From Bog-756 sp963725275 (GTDB lineage: Bacteria; Actinomycetota; Acidimicrobiia; Acidimicrobiales; RAAP-2), in NCBI GenBank assembly GCA_963725275.1, contig CAVRXS010000005.1, positions 744,001-808,000 on the forward strand: a stretch of 64,000 nucleotides of DNA, in the 5' to 3' direction. Shown here piece by piece: positions 51,830-61,194 of the stretch; positions within the stretch are counted from its first letter, which is position 1, and the number at the start of each line of letters is the position of its first letter. The translations under genes and the position numbers were made by a program. The notes under the pieces are model-generated. The model ran no database searches, was not told the DNA's origin, and was given only the letters and a program-made list of their open reading frames with translations.

Positions 51830-52876
51830 TTATCCTTCGACGGCAGTCGTGACGCTTCGCGTCATGCCCCATGATGGGATCAGTGAGCTGTGCTTGCCGG
51901 CGCCCCCGACGACCATGACACGGATGTTGTCCGGGTGCGCGGTCATCGGAAGTGGGTGGTCGTCGGCAGATGCCAGCATCCACGGCGCCCAGGCCAACTC
52001 GCTGAAGTGTCGACGGAATGTTGCTGCCGGTATGCGGGCGTGGTCGAACAGATAGGACGAGATGTCACCTCGATCGAAACCGGCTTTCGCCAGGCTGTAT
52101 GCATGCTCGGGTCCGAGCAAGACGAACCATTCCCCTTGGCTGATCGGTGCATTGTTCAACCCGAGGCTCGACATCGCCGACGCGATCTTCCCCAGGATGA
52201 GCGTGGGGTCGCCGGCGCCTTCCTGGTCGTGCACGTTGTGAGGGTTCTCTCCACAGTGCACTGTCACGGCGCTCGTTCCATCGACTCCGCGGCTTGACGC
52301 ATACGATTCCCATGGGGACTCGTCGAAATTCTCCGCCACGCAATAGGTGTATTTCGATGGTTGGCCCTGAGTGGCGGCGTCGCCGAACCCCGGACGTGCC
52401 CCTGCGACGTGGAGGAGTACGAGACGCACTGCACGACCCACTGTGGCATTGGCGCGATTCCCGGGGCCGAAGGCACCTGTCCCGCTCTCGAATTGAGCTG
52501 TTCGCACGATGGCACCGTGCACCACGACCAACGGCGCCACCGGATGCGTCGTGGCGTTGACCCCACGGAGGTTGACTTCGGGGCGGGCCAGCGCACGCAC
52601 GGCAGTCAGGACGACCGGGAATACATCTGGGCGGCAGCCAGCCAGTACGGCATTTATGGCGACCACTCGGCGCGTGATGATGCCGAGACGCGGTTCGAGC
52701 GCCCCAAGCGGCTCGTCGGGATCGCCGGAACCTGCAGCGAGCATGAATTCGACCCGAGCGGGGGTGGGGGCGACCACGGGTAACCCATCACCCCATCCCT
52801 CTCTGTCGAACAGGGAGCCCAACGCTTCCGGGGTCTCATCGGCGACAGTGACCAGCCAATCAGACGCCACTCCCAC
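51830..52876 (-). CDS. Conserved protein of unknown function paired with UGSC gene
   Basis: About 348 residues from a GTG at 52876, chosen because GGAGGAG lies six bases upstream and longer starts would collide with the divergent gene. The N-terminus has ALGSLFDREGWGDGLPVVAP, and further conserved-looking stretches are INAVLAGCRPDVFPVVLTAV, VNATTHPVAPLVVVHG and NNAPISQGEWFVLLGPEHAY. It ends in VMVVGGAGKHSSLIPSWG. I do not recognise a named domain. The 13-base gap to UGSC suggests the two work together, perhaps as a redox or binding pair. Confidence 0.7.
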   Translation of the reverse strand: MGVASDWLVTVADETPEALGSLFDREGWGDGLPVVAPTPARVEFMLAAGSGDPDEPLGALEPRLGIITRRVVAINAVLAGCRPDVFPVVLTAVRALARPEVNLRGVNATTHPVAPLVVVHGAIVRTAQFESGTGAFGPGNRANATVGRAVRLVLLHVAGARPGFGDAATQGQPSKYTYCVAENFDESPWESYASSRGVDGTSAVTVHCGENPHNVHDQEGAGDPTLILGKIASAMSSLGLNNAPISQGEWFVLLGPEHAYSLAKAGFDRGDISSYLFDHARIPAATFRRHFSELAWAPWMLASADDHPLPMTAHPDNIRVMVVGGAGKHSSLIPSWGMTRSVTTAVEG

Positions 52877-52956
52877 CTGCCGCTCCTCCGGGCTCGTTCC
52901 GCTCTCAGTCGGTGGTCCTGGTGAGCGACCACCTGTGGATCTAAGGTAGATGCCTG

Positions 52957-53841
52957 ATGCTATCAGGCTCACCTGTCCTGCCTCCACTTCCACAGCAGCA
53001 CGTTCGAACCGTCACTGATGCCCATATACACGCGGTGTCGGATGACGTCCTTCGCTTCCCGCGTCGAGCCGGGGGACCTGGGCGCGACTGGTGGACCGAC
53101 CGTGCAGTCGATGGCGATGCGGTTCTCCGCGATCTCGTCGGGCCAGGGGTGTCCCGGGCGGTTCTCGTACAAGCGGTCGGCGCATATGGCAATGACAATC
53201 GATATGCCCGCTGGGTCGTTGACTCGCACCCTGACCAGCTCGCCTTTGTCCCCGCGATCGACCCGGATGGCGATGATCCGGTGGCCGAGATGACCGCGCT
53301 GATGGCCAGGGGATCGGTGGCCGGAGTTCGCCTCTTCGGCGTGCATACCGAACCGACCTGGCTCACCGACGGGCGCGGCCGGGATGCGTGGGAAGTCGCA
53401 GGCGATTGCGACATCACCGTCGTCCCGACCTTGTTTCCGGACCACTTGTCCGCGCTCGGCACCCTGGTCAGTCAGAGATCGGATGTGCGCGTCGCCCTCG
53501 ATCACTGCGCGTTTCCCGATCTTCGAGCTGGACCAGCGTATCCGGGAACGACCGCGCTGTTTGCTCTCGCCGAGTATCCGTCGGTCCATCTCAAGATCAC
53601 ATCGGTCGTTCTGCGCGATGCGGCCGTGCACGGCGGTACAACGGCATTTGTTGAACGACTGGTCGAGTCCTTCGGGCCTGATCGGCTGTGTTGGGGCTCG
53701 GATCACCCGCAGACCATGGAGCTTCTGTACCCCGAGATGGTGGAGCTCGTGCGGGATGCCCTTCACACCATCGATCCCGCCGCGCAGCATTCAATACTCG
53801 ACCGAACGGCGCGAGGGCTGTTCTGGCGGAACGAGACATGA
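52957..53841 (+). CDS. Amidohydrolase (2-pyrone-4,6-dicarboxylate-hydrolase-like)
   Basis: 294 residues. TVTDAHIHAVSDDVLRFPR gives the HxH metal site, AFVPAIDPDG and VALDHCAFPDLR follow the TIM barrel, and LCWGSDHPQTME supplies the final Asp and His. This pattern fits the amidohydrolase-2 group that includes LigI-type lactonases and sugar-lactone hydrolases. The start could also be about 50 bases further down. It is divergent from the UGSC operon and overlaps the TetR start by four bases, so a shared regulated pathway is likely. Confidence 0.85.
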   Translation: MLSGSPVLPPLPQQHVRTVTDAHIHAVSDDVLRFPRRAGGPGRDWWTDRAVDGDAVLRDLVGPGVSRAVLVQAVGAYGNDNRYARWVVDSHPDQLAFVPAIDPDGDDPVAEMTALMARGSVAGVRLFGVHTEPTWLTDGRGRDAWEVAGDCDITVVPTLFPDHLSALGTLVSQRSDVRVALDHCAFPDLRAGPAYPGTTALFALAEYPSVHLKITSVVLRDAAVHGGTTAFVERLVESFGPDRLCWGSDHPQTMELLYPEMVELVRDALHTIDPAAQHSILDRTARGLFWRNET

Positions 53842-54461
53842 GTGCCGGCGTCGGGCTCGATCGAGCCACCGTTGTCGAGACCGCAGCTGCGCTTGTGGAC
53901 GAGCAGGGGCTCGAGGGATTCACTCTTGCAAGGCTGGCGACACGCCTTGGCATCCGGAGCCAGTCGATCTATGCCCATGTGGATGGTCTCGACAACCTCC
54001 GCCGCGAGCTCGCTCTCCTGTCGCTGGACGAGCTGAGTCGCCGACTTGGGCGCTCCGCAATGGGGCGGACAGGTCGTGACGCGCTCCATGCACTGGCACA
54101 CACCCACGCCTCGTTCGCTGTGGAACGCCCCGGTCTCTATGCCTGCTCTCTGCGAAGTCCGGATGGAGACGGAGAGCTAGCCCAGGGCGTCAAGGACGTG
54201 ACCGACCCCTGGCACTCGGTCCTCGCGTCCTTCGGTCTACGTCCGTCCGAGATCGTCCATTACCACCGTGCCTTGTGGGCGGCGATCCATGGTTTCGTCA
54301 CACTTCGTCATCAGGGACTGATGACCCGGGCTGCTAGCCCTGATCGCAGCTTCACCATGATGATCGATGCGTTTGCAGACGCCCTCGAGAGCGGACGGAC
54401 GCCCGTGGGAGACCGTAACGTGGGGGATAGGCAAGACCTGTGGGTTGGCGTACCACGATGA
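53838..54461 (+). CDS. TetR-family regulator (TetR_C/WHG type)
   Basis: 207 residues. The HTH lies in ETAAALVDEQGLEGFTLARL and LGIRSQSIYAHVDGLDNL. The C-terminal half (HTHASFAVERPGLYACSLRS, then YHRALWAAIHGFVTLRHQGL) resembles the WHG ligand-binding domain. The ATG overlaps the amidohydrolase stop (ATGA), so regulator and enzyme are made together. It probably represses the amidohydrolase unit, the divergent UGSC operon, or both, in response to a pathway compound. Confidence 0.88.
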   Translation: MSAGVGLDRATVVETAAALVDEQGLEGFTLARLATRLGIRSQSIYAHVDGLDNLRRELALLSLDELSRRLGRSAMGRTGRDALHALAHTHASFAVERPGLYACSLRSPDGDGELAQGVKDVTDPWHSVLASFGLRPSEIVHYHRALWAAIHGFVTLRHQGLMTRAASPDRSFTMMIDAFADALESGRTPVGDRNVGDRQDLWVGVPR

Positions 54462-54562
54462 GGTGGCAAGCTCAGTTGCAGGAAGGGGATGAAGCTGTTC
54501 GAGCGATCAGGAGCCCTCGCTGACGATCCGCTCGGTGATCGCGGCCCACCAGTCACGAACGG

Positions 54563-54890
54563 ATGACGGGACTGCCCTGGGATGCGTCGTACCAACCCGG
54601 AACTGCGCCTTGGGATATTGGCCAGCCACAGCCGGCAATCGTGCGCGTGGCATCTGAAGGCGGATTCGCCGGGACGGAGCTCGATGCCGGTTGCGGGACG
54701 GGCGAGGACACTCTTCACGCCGCCTCGCTGGGACTGTCGACGCCATCGAACCGGGCCGGGTTGAGACGAGCTTCCACGACGACGGAGCACCGGCCTGGTT
54801 CCGGCAATCAAGCGGACCTACACTTCGGAACTGGTCAACCCGCGAGTGCACAGATTCGAGGCCCGCTGCGTGATGCTGTCGAAGTGCTAG
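54563..54890 (+). pseudogene. Remnant of a class I SAM methyltransferase
   Basis: The start (TAPWDIGQPQPAIVRVASEG, then ELDAGCGTGEDTLHAASLGL) is the classic N-terminus of a thiopurine-methyltransferase-like enzyme with motif I DAGCGTGE. It breaks right after this. Fragments of the C-terminus (GTVDAIEPGRVETSFHDDGA, then AIKRTYTSELVNPRVHRFEA) follow immediately in other frames. About half of the protein is missing, so this is a real internal deletion with frameshifts, not a single sequencing indel. Confidence 0.7.
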
Positions 54891-54913
54891 ATCCACCTGA
54901 AGCTTCGGCCGGG

Positions 54914-55822
54914 ATGGACCCGAGTGAGTCCAGAACCGATTTACGATGCTCCACCTGGGCGAGGGCGAACTCAGTCAATCCGGTCGGAACAGCGGGGTGC
55001 TACACGGGCTACCTGCTGATCGAATGGCCCCTGCCTTGGCCCAGGGATCCCTCAGAGATCACCGAGTTGGCTCAACTCTGCGCCGAGGCCAGGTCATCGA
55101 CGGTGCGCGTGCAGCTGGTGGTGCCGCCCGAGCGCTCAGAGGAGCGGCGCATCGTGCACTACCTGTGGGCTCCCGAGTCTGGTCGGTATTCGGGTTGGGA
55201 GATGGTCGTCGAGTCTGACGAAGTTGTGGCGGTGGCTCGCCGCCTCCTCTTCGGCGACGTGGAGAACGCCTCAGAATCGAATGAGCGTGCCGTACTCATC
55301 TGCGGACACGGAAGGCGCGACCGATGTTGTGGTTCGATGGGTGTAGCGCTGGAGCGTGGGTTCGCCGAGCTGGCGCAAGGCTGTGACATACGCATTGCAC
55401 GTACGAGCCACACCGGAGGACACCGCTTCGCACCGACTGGCATCGTGCTGCCAGAGGGGACGGCTTGGGCCTACTTGGACGTGCCGGTCCTCAGTTCGGT
55501 CATCTCCCGGAATCGACCCGTGGCTGACCTGATCCCGCACTACCGAGGCTGCACCGGTATGGTCACCCCTGAGATCCAGGCCCTCGAGGCAGCGGTGCTC
55601 TCGGAGATCGGATGGAGTGTGCTCGACCGACCCCGATGGCCCGGGGAAGCCGACTCCGCACGCACCGTGTTTCAGTTGGTCGTTGGGGGCGAGAGCACAA
55701 CGAGGTGGGAGGCTGGAGTTTTCCCTTCACGAATGCTTCCTGTTCCTGATTGTGGATCAGAGGTCGCTTCGAACACCAAGATGGAGCCAGAGTGGGAGGT
55801 GAAAGACTTGGGGTCCGTGTAG
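54914..55822 (+). CDS. Sucraseferredoxin-like (thioredoxin-fold 2Fe-2S) protein
   Basis: About 302 residues from ATG 54914. The N-terminal LRCSTWARANSVNPVGTAGC and YLLIEWPLPWPRD match the family. CGHGRRDRCCGSMGVALERG gives the Cys cluster of the thioredoxin-like 2Fe-2S domain, followed by RTSHTGGHRFAPTGIVLPEG, its second signature. Members are related to Apd1/Aim32-type proteins and may coordinate a cluster through Cys and His. Electron transfer is the likely role. It follows the methyltransferase remnant. Confidence 0.82.
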   Translation: MDPSESRTDLRCSTWARANSVNPVGTAGCYTGYLLIEWPLPWPRDPSEITELAQLCAEARSSTVRVQLVVPPERSEERRIVHYLWAPESGRYSGWEMVVESDEVVAVARRLLFGDVENASESNERAVLICGHGRRDRCCGSMGVALERGFAELAQGCDIRIARTSHTGGHRFAPTGIVLPEGTAWAYLDVPVLSSVISRNRPVADLIPHYRGCTGMVTPEIQALEAAVLSEIGWSVLDRPRWPGEADSARTVFQLVVGGESTTRWEAGVFPSRMLPVPDCGSEVASNTKMEPEWEVKDLGSV

Positions 55823-56070
55823 GTGAGCTTCAAGTTGAAGCGTCCTCCGCACTGCGTTGCGAGTCGCATCGTGATCTCACTGCCAGGCACGGTGTGGCGG
55901 TCCGAGCCAAGGAGGCCGAGCTCCTTCGGTAGTGCATTGACGAATTGTCCGAGATCGCCCTTCCCCGGTATGTCGAATTCCAATCGGAGCTCACGCGCAG
56001 CCCGGTCATCAAAGAGGAAGGCCGGTCCGGCCGCGTTGAAGACGCCAAAGTGGAAGGAGCAAGGAGCCGA

Positions 56071-56790
56071 ATGACGACCACGATTCTGCTAGTGCACGGA
56101 GGAACGGTCACCTCCACGATGTGGGACCCGGTTCTCGAACAGCTTCACACGCCTGCGCGGGCCATCGACCTCCCAGGGCGCCGCTACAGCCCAGCCGATC
56201 TCTCCAAAGTCACCCGAGCTGATTGGGTGAGGTCTGTTGCCGACGAGGTTACCGGGCTGGATCTGGACTCGGTCGTACTTGTCGGTCATTCGTCCGGTGG
56301 TTACGTCATCCCGGAGGTCGCCGCCGTCTGTTCTGGAGCGATCGCTCACCTCGTGTTCGTGGCCGCCACAGTACCTGCCGACGGTGGGCGCCCTGTTGAC
56401 TACATCAAGCCTCGTCTGCGGGACCTCGCTGAAGCCGGTCGCGAGGTGATGTACGGCATGGCCGAGGGAAAGACGTTGGGGGGGCTTCGTCCTGGAGAAT
56501 CGCCAATCTCGACGTCGCTGGAGATTGTCGAAAATGACGAACGGATGGGCCTGGAGGCTCCCGGACCACTCTTCGAGGTCTATAGCGGATGGAGTCGAGT
56601 TCCCGCCCAACTCCCGAGAACCTTTATCCGTTGCACGCAGGATCGTGTGGTGACCGCAGATCTTGTGGAACGGATGCTCCCGCACATGGGCGATGTCAAG
56701 ACGGTCGATATCGAGGCAGGTCATGGGGTCGCCAACGAGGCGCCGAGGGAGCTTGCCCGCCTTCTTGACCAGATTGCGGCATCAGCATGA
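56071..56790 (+). CDS. Alpha/beta hydrolase (EstC/MhpC-like)
   Basis: 239 residues from ATG 56071 with GGAGCAAGGAG upstream. ILLVHGGTVTSTMWDPVLEQ is the oxyanion-hole HGG region, VLVGHSSGGYV carries the nucleophile Ser, FIRCTQDRVVT the acid Asp, and EAGHGVANEAPRELA the catalytic His. All triad members are present. Close relatives include plant-type esterases and salicylate-ester hydrolases. No operon partner is obvious; a PBP-like gene follows 122 bases later. Confidence 0.88.
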   Translation: MTTTILLVHGGTVTSTMWDPVLEQLHTPARAIDLPGRRYSPADLSKVTRADWVRSVADEVTGLDLDSVVLVGHSSGGYVIPEVAAVCSGAIAHLVFVAATVPADGGRPVDYIKPRLRDLAEAGREVMYGMAEGKTLGGLRPGESPISTSLEIVENDERMGLEAPGPLFEVYSGWSRVPAQLPRTFIRCTQDRVVTADLVERMLPHMGDVKTVDIEAGHGVANEAPRELARLLDQIAASA

Positions 56791-56912
56791 GCACGATGTC
56801 ATGCGCCTTCGTCTGCTGACGGTCATCAGCCCAGTCCCACCCACTATGAATATGATGTACAACTGCCGCCGCGTTGGTGGGTCCTTTGGCTGCCAAATCG
56901 AGAGGATGTCCT

Positions 56913-58247
56913 GTGCCAGAATCATTCGACTACGTCGAGCGACTGTTTCCGGAGCCGATCGACCTAGGTATTGCCCAGGCGGACAGAGCCGTCTCCTCCG
57001 TCACTCACGGAACGCAGAGTTTCCTCGAAGGGGAAGGCGGCGAGGGGACGACTTGGTATGAAGGCGGAGGGTCGCAGCGGGATCGCGCTGTTCAGGGCAT
57101 CACGGTGTACCCGCCTACGCGGGGAGTTGAGACGCAAGGCGACCCGTTCGAGCCGGTGAAGATCGGGATTCTCATCGACATGGACCTCAACCAGCTGTTG
57201 GCCGACTGGATTGACCCGACGATATTGGCAATTGAGGATGCTCTCAACGAGGGAATATGGGCTCGTTCGCCGGTGCAGTTGGTTATTGCCGATGCCCGAG
57301 GCCTGCCCCGAGAAAACTACAAGAGGGTCATCGACGGCTATAGGTGGTTGGTCGAACAGGGGTGCGTGGTAATTCTCGGACCCATGATCTCGGATAATTC
57401 GCTCGTACTGCAGGACACCGCGAACGAGCTGGGGGTCGTGTGTATTGGCTGGACCGGCGCGCATCGTTTCGCTTCCGATTACTGCTTCACTGTTGCGAAC
57501 GGAGACATTCCCACCGAAGGGGTGATTTGCGCAAACTGGCTGCATCAACAAGGGCTGCGAAAGGTTGGATTGTTTTGGGAGGCGGGATCCTCTGGACGCG
57601 ACTATGCCGACTACTTTCGGGACGAGGCAATCAAACTCGACCTCACGATCACGCGTGAAGTCAAGTTGGAACCGAATCCGCGGAACCTCCAGGAGCACCT
57701 CGGAGCCATGCAGGAGGCTGGCACCGAGGGTCTGTATTACGGAGGGTATGGATACGCGGCGTTCCACTTTGGCCCAGCTCTCTCGGCCCTCCAGTGGGAT
57801 CCACCGCGCATCATGGGAACGGCGTTCATGTTCTATTCAAACAAGAATCGATGGGGCACCGGCCTCGAAGGCTGGCACGGCATCGATCAGCTCGGTGAAG
57901 ATGGAGCTAACTCCAACTACAACGCAATGCGAGAACGATTCGAGAAGCGATTCGGTCGTTCTACAGGCAACGTGGTGGTAGCGCTTGCTTACGACACCGC
58001 TCGCGTCGGCATTCACGGAATTGCCAATGCGTCTATCCCTGCCCCCCAGCAAGTCAAGGATGGAATCGAGCGCATCCGGTGGATGCCGGCAACCAACGGA
58101 GGCCCGTCCACGTACATCCAGTTTGGTCCTGGTGATCACAAGGGATACAAGGGTGACTTCCTGACGATTCGAGAGCTCCGCGGGGGCGAACTTCACTTTG
58201 GCGGCTATTTTCGGCCGGAATGGCCCTCGAACGTTCGCGCAATCTGA
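56913..58247 (+). CDS. Type-I periplasmic-binding-fold protein without signal peptide
   Basis: About 444 residues from GTG 56913 (GAGAGGA upstream). After ~80 unusual N-terminal residues, the protein has the leucine/amide-binding (Peripla_BP_6) fold: VKIGILIDMDLNQLLADWID, VVILGPMISDNSLVLQDTAN, KVGLFWEAGSSGRDYADYF and LYYGGYGYAAFHFGPALSAL. There is no signal peptide or lipobox, so the product is probably cytoplasmic, as in AmiC-like sensors. It lies next to a TetR gene and a LIV-type transporter and might sense the transported compound. Its codon use is more AT-rich than the left half of the window. Confidence 0.75.
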   Translation: MPESFDYVERLFPEPIDLGIAQADRAVSSVTHGTQSFLEGEGGEGTTWYEGGGSQRDRAVQGITVYPPTRGVETQGDPFEPVKIGILIDMDLNQLLADWIDPTILAIEDALNEGIWARSPVQLVIADARGLPRENYKRVIDGYRWLVEQGCVVILGPMISDNSLVLQDTANELGVVCIGWTGAHRFASDYCFTVANGDIPTEGVICANWLHQQGLRKVGLFWEAGSSGRDYADYFRDEAIKLDLTITREVKLEPNPRNLQEHLGAMQEAGTEGLYYGGYGYAAFHFGPALSALQWDPPRIMGTAFMFYSNKNRWGTGLEGWHGIDQLGEDGANSNYNAMRERFEKRFGRSTGNVVVALAYDTARVGIHGIANASIPAPQQVKDGIERIRWMPATNGGPSTYIQFGPGDHKGYKGDFLTIRELRGGELHFGGYFRPEWPSNVRAI

Positions 58248-58367
58248 GAGCAGATTGCGAAGGCGGGATTCGTGCCGAGAGCTGAGTGGGAATGTCACCC
58301 CTATCGCGCTGGGCGGCAGCACCTGCTCGAGAAGTCAGACAAACACTGCTCGAGGAACTCCTGCAGC

Positions 58368-59132
58368 TCAGCAAGTGTTTGGATAGACCACCGTCTCTAT
58401 CCCTTCGCCGCGCAAGACGGCTATTCCCACCAAGGTGACGTAGATCTGGTCCCGAAACGAGGGACGCTGAGCATGAGGGTCGACCTTGGCCAAATGTGGG
58501 AACGGAGTCGCCTGACTACTTTGGAGAATCGAGCGGTATTGAGCGTCGGATAGCTGACCCTCCCGGCGGACATTGTCGGCGCGTACCTCTTTCGCGGCAG
58601 CACCGATTGCGCACGCGCTGACGAGGGAATATGCAGCCAGGGCTTCCTCCGCGGTGAAGCCTTGGTGCTCCATGTGACCGATGACCGCATCGATGTGAGG
58701 CAACATTCGGTCCAAACCGAGAGCGCCGGTCAGAAACTGTTCGAGTATGACCGGATGTGCTGCGAACGCCTGACGGGTGTACTCGGCCCACTCATCCAGC
58801 CAGACGGACCAATGCTGGTCGCCGGCTTGGGGGACCGTGATCCTGGCAGCCGAGTAGTCGGCGGCGAGTTGGGCCAGCTCGGCGCGGTCCTTCACGTGGT
58901 AATACAGACTGGTGACGCCTACCCCCAGTCGTTCGGCTACGGCCCGCATGGTGAGGCCAGCGTGACCAACCTCGCTGGCGGTGTGGGCTATCAACTCGCG
59001 ATCCATACGGGCTGGACGCCCGACACGACGTTGAGGAGCGGGTTGAGCATCGGGACTGCTGCTACGGGCCAAGGCCAATCCTCCGTTCGAGCGTTGGCCC
59101 CAGCGGGCGACTCCTGGGGCAGAGGTCTGCAA
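58368..59132 (-). CDS. TetR-family regulator with TetR_C domain
   Basis: 254 residues. A ~35-residue disordered start precedes the HTH (ELIAHTASEVGHAGLTMRAV, then LGVGVTSLYYHVKDRAEL). The C-terminal part (WAEYTRQAFAAHPVILEQFL, then ALAAYSLVSACAIGAAAKEV) fits the tetracyclin-repressor-like C-terminal group. It is convergent with the PBP-fold gene and divergent from the ABC transporter promoter, 350 bases away, so it is a candidate repressor of that transporter. Confidence 0.85.
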   Translation of the reverse strand: MQTSAPGVARWGQRSNGGLALARSSSPDAQPAPQRRVGRPARMDRELIAHTASEVGHAGLTMRAVAERLGVGVTSLYYHVKDRAELAQLAADYSAARITVPQAGDQHWSVWLDEWAEYTRQAFAAHPVILEQFLTGALGLDRMLPHIDAVIGHMEHQGFTAEEALAAYSLVSACAIGAAAKEVRADNVRREGQLSDAQYRSILQSSQATPFPHLAKVDPHAQRPSFRDQIYVTLVGIAVLRGEGIETVVYPNTC

Positions 59133-59481
59133 TCGTGGAGCAGCGACGACGGGTCATCGCTGGGGAACCGCTTGGAGAACCTCACTCATGCAGGCGCCTC
59201 TCGACTGAAGTGTCCACTCCAGGGAACTCGTTGAAGAAGGGAACGGCGTCGGCCATCGTCACGATCGCGTCACGGAGATCAACCCACTCAGCGCGGCGCA
59301 GTGTGTTCGAAGATCCGGTTGGATGCTACTGCTCGGCGCATGGAAGGCGGAGCCGAATTGCGGACCATCCCGGTACCGTCCTCGGGTCGACACCTCGTTT
59401 GGTTCGAATGTCTCTCCCTCTCGACACACCCGTCAACCTGACCGACTGCGGAGAGAACCGCTCCGCTGGTGCTGTGGATCC
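59133..59481. other. Intergenic region between TetR and the ABC transporter promoter
   Basis: About 350 bases with no convincing gene on either strand; the open frames here lack conserved sequence. It probably holds the TetR promoter and binding sites for the transporter operon. I see no strong palindrome beyond the downstream promoter elements. Confidence 0.4.
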
Positions 59482-59509
59482 TTGACATTTTCGATGCCGC
59501 GTCTAAAAT
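59482..59509 (+). promoter_or_regulatory. Near-consensus sigma70 promoter of the LIV-type transporter
   Basis: TTGACA (59482-59487), a 16-base spacer and TAAAAT (59504-59509) are close to the housekeeping consensus, which is rare in such GC-rich DNA. It would give a leader of about 130 bases before the substrate-binding protein gene. Confidence 0.7.
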
Positions 59510-59644
59510 GCGCCCGGAAAGTCTGAATGGCAGAGGTAGCACTGCTTAGCCCGAGGTCGGACGGCATGTATGCCTTGGAGAGCAGACAGGCTCCAAGGGG
59601 GCGCCAGCCCGGTCGGCTAGAGCTCCACGAACAGGGGGAAGGCT

Positions 59645-61033
59645 ATGGCGAAGCGTCCGGCCGCAGTGCTGGCGAGGGTGTCGGTTGTGTTACTCGTGCT
59701 CGCACTGGCTGCTTGTGGCTCCAGCAGCGCGACGCCCCCCACGACGACCGGGACCGTGTCCAGCACGACCGCTGCTGATGCCGCCGCCACCTCGAGCGAC
59801 GCGGGCTCATGGAGTACGAACGGGGCAACCATAAATCCCCGCTCCTTGCAGTGTGCCGGGAACAAGCCCACCAGCGAGACTCGTGGAATCACCGCTGATT
59901 CGATCAAGATCGGTGCTCTTGGCACCGTCACGGGCGCGACGGACGCGCTCTGGGGTGACGCAGCCCTCGGGGCGGAAGCCCGTTTCGACCGGGCCAACGC
60001 CCAAGGTGGTGTCAACGGGCGCAAGATCGACTTCATCGGGATGAGTGATGACGGTCTGAATCCAACCACCAGCGCACAGCAAGCGGAGAAGCTCGCCGAG
60101 CAGGATGACGTGTTCGCGGTCGCGCCGCTCCTGAGCGACGTGACCAATTACTTCACCACTTTCTGCCAAGACGTTGTCCCCTATGTTGGGTGGGGATTCA
60201 ACCCAACCTTCTGTAACACCAGCGTCGGCTTCGGCTTCGATGGCTGTCTGGTTACAGGCAGTAAGACCGAATTCACGTTCGCGAACTCATCAAAGGGTGC
60301 CGGTATCGGCCAGCTCTTACCGCCTGGCTCCGATAAAACGATTGCTCTCATCGGCAACGATGATTCCTCGGCAAGATTGGGTATAAGCGAACTCGCTGCG
60401 GGTGACAAGGCGACGGGCCTCAAGGTGGTCTACGCACAAAACAACTTGCCAGATGATGCCCCTCTTGCCGACCCTGGGCCGGTGATCCACCAGATACTCA
60501 CTTCTGACAACGGCAAAGCCCCGGCTGCCGTAGTCGCCATTGCCGACTTTTCGAATACCTCATCGATCGTCCAGGGTCTCGTGGCTTCGGGGTACAAAGG
60601 TAGGATTATCGACGCCGTTGGCTATGACCCTCGACTGGCCTCGTTCAAGCCGTTCAACGATACCTATGTCACCCTGTTGTGGGCCCCTTTCGAGTCGAGC
60701 ACAGTTCCCTTTATCCAGCAGATGAATGCCGATCTCGACAAGTATGAACCGGGGGCAGCGCGGAGTCTCATTGTCGCCGCCGGCTATATCTCAGCGGATT
60801 TTTTGATCGCCGCCCTCCAGGCTACAGGCCGCAATCTTACGGTCAGCAGCTTCTTGAACACACTCAATGGAGATCACTATACGTACCAGCAACCGGGGTT
60901 CCTCGGCATGACCTATTGGCCCCTGAATCATGTGATTGGCACCTCATGCGGAACGGTGGTGCAGCTGAGCAATGAGAAGTACCGACAAATCGCACCGTTA
61001 GCATGCACCAACCTCCTGCCTGCGAAGGGGTAG
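59645..61033 (+). CDS. LIV-type ABC transporter substrate-binding lipoprotein
   Basis: 462 residues. The signal peptide ends in the lipobox LAAC (Cys24), followed by a Ser/Thr-rich linker. The mature protein starts GITADSIKIGALGTVTGATD and contains RANAQGGVNGRKIDFIGMSD, the family-typical G-x-x-G-R-K/x region. The C-terminal lobe includes RGLVASG-like text (here QGLVASGYKGRIIDAVGYDP). It captures a branched-chain amino acid or a related amide or aromatic acid outside the membrane. The ATPase and permease genes follow. Confidence 0.9.
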   Translation: MAKRPAAVLARVSVVLLVLALAACGSSSATPPTTTGTVSSTTAADAAATSSDAGSWSTNGATINPRSLQCAGNKPTSETRGITADSIKIGALGTVTGATDALWGDAALGAEARFDRANAQGGVNGRKIDFIGMSDDGLNPTTSAQQAEKLAEQDDVFAVAPLLSDVTNYFTTFCQDVVPYVGWGFNPTFCNTSVGFGFDGCLVTGSKTEFTFANSSKGAGIGQLLPPGSDKTIALIGNDDSSARLGISELAAGDKATGLKVVYAQNNLPDDAPLADPGPVIHQILTSDNGKAPAAVVAIADFSNTSSIVQGLVASGYKGRIIDAVGYDPRLASFKPFNDTYVTLLWAPFESSTVPFIQQMNADLDKYEPGAARSLIVAAGYISADFLIAALQATGRNLTVSSFLNTLNGDHYTYQQPGFLGMTYWPLNHVIGTSCGTVVQLSNEKYRQIAPLACTNLLPAKG

Positions 61034-61194
61034 GACCGCCAAGTCATGAAATCTGACGAGTCTTGGCCCGAAGGAGATCTGAGACAGAGTTGCTCGAGTC
61101 CCTTGGGTAGGCGTTCGCCCTCGACGGATCTCGGGCAGAGCGCACTTGTCTTTCGTGAACAGCTCGGCGTGCGGGGTATGGGGGCAGAGTCGGG

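Noticed and set aside
55672..55983. Minus-strand 103-codon frame starting MEFDIPGKGDLG
   Set aside because: It overlaps the 3' end of the sucraseferredoxin-like gene and has no recognisable domain. Amino-acid use is plausible but not enough to call.
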